DNA of 5,108 bases from Flavobacteriaceae bacterium (GCA_026992695.1 JALWYP010000344.1:1-5108); one strand, 5' to 3'. Shown: positions 1 through 5,108, counted from the first letter of the stretch. Notes: generated by a model not told the origin, from the letters alone. A program made the numbers and translations.

Positions 1-4
1 ATTA

Positions 5-952
5 ATGAAAGACTTACGTATTGTTTTTATGGGAACACCGGCTTTTGCAGTAGCAGCATTAAAAAAGCTACTGGAAAACAAGAAAAATATTGTTGGTGTA
101 ATAACAAGTCCCGATAAACCGGCAGGAAGAGGAAGAAAGGTAAGACAATCTACTGTAAAGGAGTTTGCCTTATCTGAAGGATTAACGGTTTTGCAACCCA
201 CCAATCTAAAAGACGAAAGTTTTTTAAAACAGCTTAAAAGTTTAAATGCCAATTTACAAATAGTGGTTGCTTTTAGAATGTTACCCAAAGCTGTTTGGCA
301 AATGCCAGACTACGGAACATTTAACCTTCATGCCTCGTTACTCCCGCAATATAGAGGTGCTGCCCCAATAAACTGGGCGATTATTAATCAAGAAGAAAAA
401 ACAGGTGTAACTACTTTTTTTATAGATGAAAAAATAGATACAGGAGCAATTATTCTTCAAGAAGAAATCAAAATATCTAAAAATGAAACAGCCGGCTCAC
501 TTCACGATAAGTTAATGGTGTTAGGTAGTAATTTAATACTTAAAACGGTTGATCTTATTAAAGAAAATAAAGCTTTGGTTCAACCACAACCACAACAATT
601 AGATTTAAAACCGGCACCCAAACTCACCTCAGAAAATACAAAGATTAACTGGGACTTACCGGTAAAACAAATTGATGCTTTTATTAGAGGACTCTCACCT
701 TATCCTGTTGCTTGGACAACATTAGTTAACAAAGATCAAGAAGTAGTAACTAAAATTTATTCGGTTACATACACCTGCGAAGACCATAAATATAATAATG
801 GACAAGTTATTACTACAAAGAAAGAACTAAAAATAGCGGCACAAGATGGTTTTATTGTATGTAAAGAACTTAAACTTGCCGGAAAACGAAAAATGGATGT
901 TTTATCTTTGCTAAACGGCTATCATTTTTGCAAGCGTGCTAAAATGGTGTAA
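5..952 (+). CDS. fmt: Methionyl-tRNA formyltransferase
   Basis: Transfers the formyl group of 10-formyltetrahydrofolate to Met-tRNA(fMet) in the cytoplasm, making the initiator tRNA for bacterial translation. The 315-residue protein has the usual family length. Residues 1-190 form the Rossmann-like formyltransferase domain, opening with RIVFMGTPAFAV (5-16). The SPDKPAGRGRKV loop (35-46) matches the tRNA-contacting loop of the family. The signature NLHASLLPQYRGAAPINWAI (107-126) follows. By alignment with E. coli Fmt, the catalytic residues are N107, H109 and D145 (in IDTGAI). Residues 205-310 form the C-terminal tRNA-binding barrel, ending in the typical LNGYHF. The ATG lies four bases into the window and directly precedes the conserved start, so the gene is complete, but its promoter and upstream neighbour are not visible. 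No clear terminator follows; the only candidate is a weak A/T hairpin at 987-1003. Confidence 0.97.
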   Translation: MKDLRIVFMGTPAFAVAALKKLLENKKNIVGVITSPDKPAGRGRKVRQSTVKEFALSEGLTVLQPTNLKDESFLKQLKSLNANLQIVVAFRMLPKAVWQMPDYGTFNLHASLLPQYRGAAPINWAIINQEEKTGVTTFFIDEKIDTGAIILQEEIKISKNETAGSLHDKLMVLGSNLILKTVDLIKENKALVQPQPQQLDLKPAPKLTSENTKINWDLPVKQIDAFIRGLSPYPVAWTTLVNKDQEVVTKIYSVTYTCEDHKYNNGQVITTKKELKIAAQDGFIVCKELKLAGKRKMDVLSLLNGYHFCKRAKMV

Positions 953-1001
953 ACCCTTATGAGTGCTTCATTGACAAAAAATAGAGAAAAACGGTGTTTT
1001 T

Positions 1002-1060
1002 TTGTTAACAACCCTGCAAGTTATTAACAAAATGCGGGATTTCCCCCGTCATTGCTTGCA
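1002..1060. repeat. Nested inverted repeats upstream of the HU gene
   Basis: Three dyads are packed into about 60 bp of the fmt-hup gap. TTGTTAACAA at 1002-1011 is a perfect 10-bp palindrome, and TTATTAACAA at 1021-1030 repeats it with one change, 19 bp further on. AATGCGGG (1031-1038) pairs with CCCG-T-CATT (1045-1053), leaving one bulged base and a six-base loop. TGCAAG (1015-1020) and CTTGCA (1055-1060) enclose that hairpin as an outer stem. The outer right arm covers the -33 element of the HU promoter. There is no T-run, so it does not look like a terminator of fmt. It may be an operator or a structured 3' end of the fmt transcript; that role is inferred. Confidence 0.5.
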
Positions 1061-1085
1061 TGAACCAATAATCCCATTAAATTTG
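1056..1085 (+). promoter_or_regulatory. HU gene promoter (Bacteroidota type)
   Basis: TTG at 1056-1058 is followed by exactly 19 bases and then TAAATTTG at 1078-1085. This matches the Bacteroidota primary sigma consensus TTG-N19-TAnnTTTG in every specified base. Transcription would start a few bases after 1085, giving an AT-rich leader of roughly 45 nt before the ATG at 1136. The leader has no Shine-Dalgarno site, which is normal in this phylum. This is the best promoter in the window and fits a highly expressed gene. Confidence 0.8.
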
Positions 1086-1135
1086 TAAACAATTAATTGA
1101 AGTTTAACCAACAATTTAATTTTTAAACACAAATT

Positions 1136-1408
1136 ATGAACAAATCAGATTTAATCGACGGAATGGCAGCAGATGCCGGAATTACAAAAGCAGCAGCAAA
1201 AAAAGCATTAGAATCTTTCTTAGGAAATGTTGAAGGATCGCTTAAAAAAGGTAACAGAGTTTCTCTAGTAGGATTCGGTTCTTGGTCTGTATCTAGAAGA
1301 GCAGCTAGAGACGGAAGAAACCCACAAACAGGAAAAACCATTAAAATCGCTGCTAAAAATGTAGTGAAATTTAAAGCAGGTTCTGACCTAAGTAAAAGTG
1401 TAAACTAA
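1136..1408 (+). CDS. hup: HU-family DNA-binding protein
   Basis: A small, basic, dimeric nucleoid protein that bends and compacts DNA, helping replication, recombination and transcription. The 90 residues equal the standard HU length. MNKSDLIDGMAADAGITKAA (1-20) is the usual N-terminal helix pair of the dimer. GFGSWSVSRRAARDGRNPQTG (46-66) carries the HU/IHF signature and the beta-arm tip, with R61-N62-P63 holding the proline that intercalates into DNA. The C-terminal VVKFKAGSDLSKSVN matches the family ending. A generic HU is more likely than IHF because it stands alone and has canonical HU spacing; I cannot say which paralogue it is. It has its own consensus promoter and its own terminator, so it is probably monocistronic. 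An overlapping minus-strand frame at 1123-1341 is a shadow. Confidence 0.96.
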   Translation: MNKSDLIDGMAADAGITKAAAKKALESFLGNVEGSLKKGNRVSLVGFGSWSVSRRAARDGRNPQTGKTIKIAAKNVVKFKAGSDLSKSVN

Positions 1409-1432
1409 TAATTTACAGTTTTTTAAAAAATT

Positions 1433-1462
1433 AAACTCTTCAGTTTTGAAGAGTTTTTTTTT
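1433..1462 (+). terminator. Intrinsic terminator of the HU gene
   Basis: AAACTCTTC (1433-1441) and GAAGAGTTT (1448-1456) form a perfect 9-bp stem with a six-base loop, running into nine T residues (1454-1462). It begins 24 bp after the HU stop. Read on the minus strand, the stem is followed by AATTTTTT, so it may also stop antisense transcripts that come through yqgE from the convergent aminotransferase gene. Confidence 0.9.
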
Positions 1463-1526
1463 GGATTTCATTTAAAAGTTGTTCATTTAAAAAATAATAC
1501 TTAGTTTTAGATATAAATTAATTAGG

Positions 1527-1534
1527 TAAATTTA
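1527..1534 (+). promoter_or_regulatory. Possible -7 element of yqgE
   Basis: TAAATTTA matches TAnnTTTG except for its last base and ends 10 bp before the yqgE ATG. The position 19 bases upstream of it reads TTT (1505-1507) instead of TTG, so the -33 match is weak. If real, the mRNA would have almost no leader. No better element is seen between the HU terminator and yqgE. Confidence 0.35.
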
Positions 1535-1544
1535 CATTAGTCTA

Positions 1545-2105
1545 ATGACCTCTCTTAAACCACAAAAAGGACATTTATTAGTAGCCGAACCCTCTATTAT
1601 TGGAGATGTTTCGTTTAATAGATCTGTTGTTCTTTTAACCGAATACAATAGTGAGGGTGCTGTAGGATTTATTTTAAATAAACCCTTGCAATATGTTTTA
1701 AGCGATTTTGTTGATGAAGTAAAAACTACTTTTACAATTTTTAACGGGGGACCTGTAGAACAGGATAATTTATATTTTATACATAACGTACCTAATTTAA
1801 TTCCTGAAAGCGTCGAAATATCTGATGGTATCTATTGGGGTGGCAACTTTAATGTGATTATCGACTTACTTCAGCAACAACAAATAGACGAAACACAAAT
1901 TCGTTTTTTCTTGGGATACTCCGGATGGAGTAAAAACCAACTTGAAGAAGAGTTAGACTCCAACTCTTGGGTAGTAGTACCAAACAATTATAAAAAGGAA
2001 TTATTCTTAAAAAATAATCCGGATTTTTGGAAAGAAAAAATGATTGAATTTGGCGGCGATTATCTCCTTTGGTCTAACGCTCCCGAAAATCCTACACTCA
2101 ACTAA
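1545..2105 (+). CDS. YqgE/AlgH family protein (UPF0301)
   Basis: A conserved cytoplasmic protein of the YqgE/AlgH family. Its biochemical role is not established; AlgH was named for a link to alginate regulation in Pseudomonas, which should not be carried over here. The 186 residues have the usual length. Family blocks visible in order are KGHLLVAEPSI (8-18), FNRSVVLL (24-31), GAVGFILNKPL (38-48), NGGPV (67-71), FFLGYSGWSKNQLEEEL (121-137), SWVVVP (141-146) and DYLLWSNAPENP (172-183). The ATG at 1545 sits directly before the conserved GHLLVAEP block, so the start is well placed. The gene follows the HU terminator and therefore needs its own promoter. Its TAA overlaps the TAG of the convergent aminotransferase gene. 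There are no membrane segments or signal peptide. Confidence 0.93.
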   Translation: MTSLKPQKGHLLVAEPSIIGDVSFNRSVVLLTEYNSEGAVGFILNKPLQYVLSDFVDEVKTTFTIFNGGPVEQDNLYFIHNVPNLIPESVEISDGIYWGGNFNVIIDLLQQQQIDETQIRFFLGYSGWSKNQLEEELDSNSWVVVPNNYKKELFLKNNPDFWKEKMIEFGGDYLLWSNAPENPTLN

Positions 2106-2950
2106 GACATTCTTGCTAATGCATTTAATTTTGCCAGTAAGTTTATTGATATACTTACTTTATATGTTTTTTTTCTGTACTGAGTTACAGGTACAATACC
2201 GGAAATTATGTTTGTTATAAATAATTCATCTGCTTTTTGAAGCTCAAACGGTGAGATAGATTCTTCAACAAGCTCAAATTGATCTGTAGAATTAAGTATT
2301 TTAATAATTTGTTTTCTAATAATTCCCTTTATACAACCGTCAGCTAAGGGAGGTGTTTTAATTTTGTCTCCCAACACCAAAAAAATATTTCCGTTAAGCG
2401 CTTCAATTACATTTTTATTAGTATTAAGCAATAAACAATTATCAAAATCATTCTCTTGTGCAAAAATACCTCCCAAAACATTAATAATTCGATTAGTTGA
2501 TTTAATTGTAGAAAGCAAGTCGGGAGATACGTAATGATCTTTATACAATGCTACAGTATATGCATTTTCTTTAATGGTATAAAATGATGATAGCAAAGGC
2601 TCTACAGAAACAGCAAAAGAAATTTCTTGAGTTTTAGGAGTATATTTTCCGCCTGTTTTTCGCCATATTATTAGTTTTACTCTAAACGTATTTGAGTCGT
2701 TGTTTGTATTTGCTTTTGTGGTTTTTAAAATTTCATTCTGTAAAAATTCAAAAGTGAAATTCATAGGAATATCCATTCGTAAAATACGCATAGAAGCCAT
2801 TAATCTAAAATAATGATCTTCCCAAAAGAGTATCTTATCATCAACTACTTTTAGCGTTTCAAAAACGGCATCTCCATATTGCAATCCTCTATTAAAAAGC
2901 GATATTACTGCTTCGTTATTAGCTACTAGTTTTGTGTTAAAATTAACCAT
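2102..2950 (-). CDS. Class IV PLP-dependent aminotransferase (aminodeoxychorismate lyase-like)
   Basis: A fold-type IV pyridoxal-phosphate enzyme, the group holding branched-chain aminotransferase, D-amino acid transaminase and aminodeoxychorismate lyase (PabC). The 282 residues fit the family. RGLQYGDAVFETL (21-33) is the N-terminal block. H46 and R49 in WEDHYFRL match the motif whose arginine binds the PLP phosphate. K150 in STIKSTNRIINVL is the expected Schiff-base lysine, and E183 in NVIEALNGNIF is the conserved cofactor-ring glutamate. TNIISGIVPV (246-255) is the C-terminal phosphate-binding block. The KSTNR context resembles lyase or D-amino acid transaminase sequences more than branched-chain enzymes, so p-aminobenzoate synthesis for folate is my first guess, but substrate cannot be fixed from sequence. 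The START-like gene lies upstream on the same strand. The leader holds a terminator-like hairpin, and the 3' end overlaps yqgE by four bases. Confidence 0.92.
   Translation of the reverse strand: MVNFNTKLVANNEAVISLFNRGLQYGDAVFETLKVVDDKILFWEDHYFRLMASMRILRMDIPMNFTFEFLQNEILKTTKANTNNDSNTFRVKLIIWRKTGGKYTPKTQEISFAVSVEPLLSSFYTIKENAYTVALYKDHYVSPDLLSTIKSTNRIINVLGGIFAQENDFDNCLLLNTNKNVIEALNGNIFLVLGDKIKTPPLADGCIKGIIRKQIIKILNSTDQFELVEESISPFELQKADELFITNIISGIVPVTQYRKKTYKVSISINLLAKLNALARMS
2136..2174 (+). terminator. Possible yqgE terminator inside the opposing gene
   Basis: AGTAAGT (2136-2142) pairs perfectly with ACTTACT (2153-2159), and two further A-T pairs are possible across a T-T mismatch. A T-rich stretch follows, ending in eight T residues (2167-2174). 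It starts 31 bp after the yqgE stop and lies within the last coding codons of the minus-strand aminotransferase. The T-run begins seven bases beyond the stem, so it is not a classical terminator. Part of the signal comes from lysine codons of the other gene. Confidence 0.35.
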
Positions 2951-2980
2951 AAAAAAACCGCCTTTTTTAGTAAAGACGGT
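2951..2980 (-). terminator. Terminator-like hairpin abutting the aminotransferase ATG
   Basis: Read on the minus strand, ACCGTCTTT (2980-2972) and AAAGGCGGT (2965-2957) form a continuous 9-bp RNA stem with one U-G wobble and a six-base loop. The T-run at 2957-2951 leads straight into the ATG at 2950. On the plus strand the wobble becomes a C-A mismatch and no T-run follows, so the structure belongs to minus-strand RNA. It could end the START-like transcript or act as an attenuator for the aminotransferase. The 3' arm also contains AAAGG, a Shine-Dalgarno-like stretch. Confidence 0.6.
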
Positions 2981-2981
2981 G

Positions 2982-2989
2982 CAAATATA
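2982..2989 (-). promoter_or_regulatory. Possible -7 element of the aminotransferase gene
   Basis: On the minus strand this reads TATATTTG, a full match to TAnnTTTG. It lies 32 bp before the ATG, and transcription would start almost at the first base of the hairpin at 2980-2957. No TTG is found at the matching -33 distance (3009-3011 is AT-only), so the promoter is incomplete. Confidence 0.45.
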
Positions 2990-3086
2990 AATTAGTATTT
3001 AATATAATATACCGAGTATTCTAAAAAAAGCTCTTTAAATTAAATATCAATAAATTTATCTAGATTATTCAGCTGTAAAGACGATT

Positions 3087-3473
3087 TTAAGTTGAACCTA
3101 AAATGTGTTTAAGTTCCGAAATCATATTTTCCCAAAGCATTTTGCCTTCTTCATCTTCATCGTCATCGGCAAAATCGGTTACCATTAGTGAAACATCTTT
3201 GGTAATTTCATCTACTTGTATTCTAAGTTCAAAATAGTAATCGGTATCTTCATCTTCCATCCACTGAAAACGTATTCTTTCACCTTTTTTCTTTCCAACT
3301 AATTTAGCTTCTTCTTCACTTCCATCCCAAATAAAGGTAAAAAATTCACCTCTAGAGTTAACATTATCTGCATACCACTCTTGCATTCCGGAAGGTGTAG
3401 AAATATACTGGTATAATAATGAGGGGGAAACATGAATGGGAAATTCCATTTCGTATTTTATTTTGTCTGCCAT
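3087..3473 (-). CDS. START/AHSA1-like domain protein
   Basis: A 128-residue protein of the SRPBCC (START/Bet v1-like) helix-grip fold, of the kind annotated in flavobacteria as START-like or AHSA1-like. Recognition rests on FPIHVSPSLLYQYISTPSGMQEWYADNV (11-38), the typical N-terminal strand, helix and conserved W/A-D block. Alternating strands follow (FFTFIWDG, ERIRFQWME, YYFELRIQV, VSLMVTDFA), and a C-terminal helix (MLWENMISELKHILG, 112-126) closes the cavity. Ligand and function are unknown. It is strikingly acidic, with DFADDDEDEE at 100-109 and MEDEDTD at 72-78. The frame can be extended to 3497, but that codon is TTG; the ATG at 3473 gives the usual MADKIKYE-type start and is chosen. 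It is divergent from purB and lies upstream of the aminotransferase on the same strand, 136 bp away. Confidence 0.85.
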   Translation of the reverse strand: MADKIKYEMEFPIHVSPSLLYQYISTPSGMQEWYADNVNSRGEFFTFIWDGSEEEAKLVGKKKGERIRFQWMEDEDTDYYFELRIQVDEITKDVSLMVTDFADDDEDEEGKMLWENMISELKHILGST

Positions 3474-3565
3474 TTCATATTTGTTAGTTGTTGCCAATAT
3501 AAATTTTAATTTTAAAATAGAAAAGAAATACTTGAAAAATTTATACTTAGAAATATATCTTGTAG

Positions 3566-3573
3566 CAAATTTA
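3566..3573 (-). promoter_or_regulatory. Possible -7 element of the START-like gene
   Basis: The minus strand reads TAAATTTG, a full match to TAnnTTTG, 92 bp before the chosen ATG. The expected -33 position (3593-3595) reads ATA on the minus strand instead of TTG. A nearer, poorer candidate is TATATTGG at 3501-3494. The purB -7 element lies about 42 bp to the right on the other strand, so the two promoters would be divergent and their upstream elements would interleave. Confidence 0.4.
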
Positions 3574-3614
3574 ATTCTTGTCTATTTTTTAGTATCTAAA
3601 AAAAGTTAATACTG

Positions 3615-3622
3615 TATCTTTG
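3615..3622 (+). promoter_or_regulatory. purB promoter -7 element
   Basis: TATCTTTG is a full match to the Bacteroidota -7 consensus TAnnTTTG, 18 bp before the purB ATG at 3641. Transcription would begin near 3626-3630, leaving a leader of only 10-15 nt. The expected -33 position (3593-3595) reads TAT, so that element is degenerate. The site decides the purB start: the TTG at 3620-3622 that would extend the frame is part of this element. Confidence 0.6.
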
Positions 3623-3640
3623 TTTCATAAATACGCAACT

Positions 3641-4984
3641 ATGAGCACACATCAACTGCAAAGTATTTCGCCTATTGACGGAAGATACGCAACAAAAACA
3701 AAACCACTACAAAAATACTTTTCGGAGGAAGCACTTATTAAATATAGAGTTCGAGTTGAAATTGAATATTTTATAGCATTGGTAGAGTTGGGTTTACCAC
3801 AACTTAAAGATTTTGACAAGTCTCGTATTTCTGAATTACAAAATATCTATTTAGATTTTACAATTCAAGATGCCCTATCTATCAAAGAAATTGAAAAAAC
3901 TACCAACCATGATGTAAAAGCGGTTGAATATTTTATAAAAAAGAAATTTGACAACCTAGGTTTAGAAAAACACAAAGAATTTGTTCACTTTGGTCTTACC
4001 TCGCAAGACATTAACAACACCGCTGTTCCGCTTTCGTTAAAAGATGCAATGAACGATGTGTATGTACCTGTTTTCTTTCAATTAAAAGATTCTTTATCAA
4101 CACTAGCAACCGAATGGCAAGCTATACCTATGTTGGCTCGTACACACGGACAACCCGCTTCTCCTACTCGACTCGGAAAAGAAATAAATGTGTTTGTGGT
4201 TCGACTAGAAGAGCAATTTGATTTATTAAACAATATTAAAAGTGCTGCTAAATTTGGTGGTGCCACCGGCAATTTTAATGCACATAAAGTAGCTTATCCG
4301 GAAATTGATTGGCGAAAATTTGGACAAGAATTTGTACAAGAAAAATTGGGTTTACACCATTCGTTTCCTACTACTCAAATCGAACATTATGACCATATGG
4401 CTGCTCTTTTTGATTGTTTAAAACGAATTAATACTATTATTTTAGACTTAGACAGAGATATCTGGACCTATGTTTCTATGGAGTATTTTAAACAAAAAAT
4501 TAAAAAAGGAGAAATAGGATCTAGTGCAATGCCGCATAAAGTAAACCCGATAGATTTTGAAAACAGTGAAGGAAATCTAGGTATTGCAAATGCTCTTTTT
4601 GAACACCTTTCTGCTAAATTACCCATTAGTCGGTTGCAACGAGACTTAACCGACAGTACAGTATTGCGAAACATTGGAGTGCCTATGGGACACACGTTAA
4701 TTGCCTTTCAATCTACTTTAAAAGGTCTGGATAAACTCTTGCTTAATAAAGAAAAAATTGCCGAAGATTTAGAAAACAATTGGGCAGTTATAGCCGAAGC
4801 AATTCAAACTATTTTAAGGAGAGAAGGGTATCCTAATGCATATGAAGCATTAAAAAACTTAACCAGAACCAATACAAAGATTACAGAAAACAGCATAAAA
4901 CAATTTATTAGTACGCTAGATATTTCTGATAATATCAAAGCAGAAATGTACCAACTAACACCTTCTAATTTTACCGGTATATAA
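3641..4984 (+). CDS. purB: Adenylosuccinate lyase
   Basis: Catalyses two fumarate-releasing steps of purine synthesis: SAICAR to AICAR, and adenylosuccinate to AMP. It is a cytoplasmic homotetramer of the fumarase/aspartase superfamily. The 447 residues are close to the E. coli-type enzyme (456). SPIDGRYATKTKPL (10-23) opens the protein as in that subgroup. NHDVKAVEYF (89-98), TSQDINNTA (120-128) and ARTHGQPASPTRLGKE (166-181) carry active-site residues, with H169 the likely general acid. GSSAMPHKVNP (293-303) is the superfamily signature, and S294/S295 include the catalytic serine on the mobile loop. RDLTDSTVLRNIG (334-346) is the third conserved block. The ATG at 3641 is preferred over an in-frame TTG at 3620, which sits in the promoter. 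No other pur gene is visible, so it appears to be transcribed alone. Minus-strand frames inside it are shadows. Confidence 0.97.
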   Translation: MSTHQLQSISPIDGRYATKTKPLQKYFSEEALIKYRVRVEIEYFIALVELGLPQLKDFDKSRISELQNIYLDFTIQDALSIKEIEKTTNHDVKAVEYFIKKKFDNLGLEKHKEFVHFGLTSQDINNTAVPLSLKDAMNDVYVPVFFQLKDSLSTLATEWQAIPMLARTHGQPASPTRLGKEINVFVVRLEEQFDLLNNIKSAAKFGGATGNFNAHKVAYPEIDWRKFGQEFVQEKLGLHHSFPTTQIEHYDHMAALFDCLKRINTIILDLDRDIWTYVSMEYFKQKIKKGEIGSSAMPHKVNPIDFENSEGNLGIANALFEHLSAKLPISRLQRDLTDSTVLRNIGVPMGHTLIAFQSTLKGLDKLLLNKEKIAEDLENNWAVIAEAIQTILRREGYPNAYEALKNLTRTNTKITENSIKQFISTLDISDNIKAEMYQLTPSNFTGI

Positions 4985-5007
4985 AAAGGCTCCGGAAAAC
5001 CGGAGCC
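4983..5007 (-). terminator. GC-rich hairpin after purB, with its T-run on the minus strand
   Basis: GGCTCCGG (4988-4995) and CCGGAGCC (5000-5007) form a perfect 8-bp stem with an AAAA loop, three bases after the purB stop. On the plus strand it is followed by AAGGTTTAAAG with no T-run. On the minus strand it is followed by TTTTTA (4987-4982), a proper terminator layout. It therefore best fits the terminator of a minus-strand gene coming from the right, although it may also stop or stabilise purB mRNA. Confidence 0.7.
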
Positions 5008-5108
5008 AAGGTTTAAAGCAATAAAATCAAAAAGTGGTTTTGTTTTTTGCTTATGAACCAATTATTAACTGGTTGCAAGTAATAAAAAATCTTTTAAAAG
5101 TCTACGAT
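5008..5108. other. AT-rich noncoding tail of the window
   Basis: No coding region is supported here. CAAAA (5028-5032) and TTTTG (5038-5042) form a weak stem followed by six T residues (5043-5048), a possible plus-strand terminator for purB. AACCA (5056-5060) and TGGTT (5070-5074) form another short dyad. ATGAACCAAT at 5053-5062, preceded by TTGCTT, also occurs in the fmt-hup gap. The next gene lies outside the window. Confidence 0.4.

Noticed and set aside
987..1003. A/T hairpin AAAAAC-GGT-GTTTTT after fmt as a terminator
   Set aside because: Six mostly A-T pairs with a three-base loop are too weak to call in such AT-rich DNA.
1002..1030. DnaA boxes in the fmt-hup gap
   Set aside because: TTGTTAACA differs from TTATNCACA at two positions and the second copy is worse; no cluster and no dnaA or dnaN nearby.
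1123..1341. Minus-strand open frame across the HU gene
   Set aside because: It is antisense to a clear HU gene, has no recognisable domain and has an unlikely proline/leucine-rich composition.
2011..2031. Minus-strand terminator for the aminotransferase inside yqgE, around AATCCGGATT
   Set aside because: Only about three stable pairs around a CCGG loop, so it is not a believable terminator stem.
2970..3083. Direct repeat GTAAAGACG (2970-2978 and 3075-3083)
   Set aside because: Nine bases repeating once in 5 kb is expected by chance, and the flanks do not match.
4078..4272. Minus-strand open frame inside purB
   Set aside because: Shadow of the purB coding frame; no family resemblance and no promoter. 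The same applies to the frames at 4468-4695 and 4804-5061.
1..5108. A new multi-gene defence, mobile or biosynthetic system
   Set aside because: All six genes belong to recognised housekeeping or widely conserved families; no transposase, integrase, phage, toxin or array signatures were seen.

Overview
The window looks like chromosomal housekeeping DNA from a member of the Bacteroidota, most likely family Flavobacteriaceae. The DNA is strongly AT-rich, and the genes have no convincing Shine-Dalgarno sites. Several starts are preceded by the Bacteroidota-type -7 promoter element TAnnTTTG. From memory, the proteins resemble flavobacterial Fmt, HU, YqgE, a class IV aminotransferase, a START-like protein and PurB. 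This placement rests on motif recognition, not on a search.

Layout: fmt (methionyl-tRNA formyltransferase, plus strand) fills 5-952. A 183-bp gap follows, holding a nested inverted repeat and a textbook TTG-N19-TAnnTTTG promoter. That promoter drives an HU-type DNA-binding protein gene (1136-1408), which ends in a strong intrinsic terminator. A yqgE/algH-family gene (1545-2105, plus) then meets a class IV PLP aminotransferase gene (2102-2950, minus) tail to tail, with their stop codons overlapping by four bases. A START/AHSA1-like gene (3087-3473, minus) lies upstream of the aminotransferase on the same strand. It is divergent from purB (adenylosuccinate lyase, 3641-4984, plus). The last 124 bp hold a GC-rich hairpin and AT-rich DNA with no gene. 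No gap exceeds 300 bp.

The genes serve basic functions: translation initiation (Fmt), nucleoid structure (HU), purine synthesis (PurB), PLP-dependent amino-group chemistry (probably folate or amino-acid metabolism), and two conserved proteins without an assigned role. They do not form one pathway, and nearly every gene seems to have its own promoter.

I see no mobile element, CRISPR array, RNA gene or defence system, and no evidence of a new multi-gene system. The points most worth a second look are regulatory. A terminator-like hairpin has its U-tract abutting the aminotransferase ATG. The hairpin after purB points the wrong way for purB. The yqgE/aminotransferase junction has no room for an ordinary terminator. 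The fmt-hup gap holds nested dyads. Two apparent upstream start codons (TTG at 3497 minus and at 3620 plus) are probably false, and the second lies inside the purB promoter.
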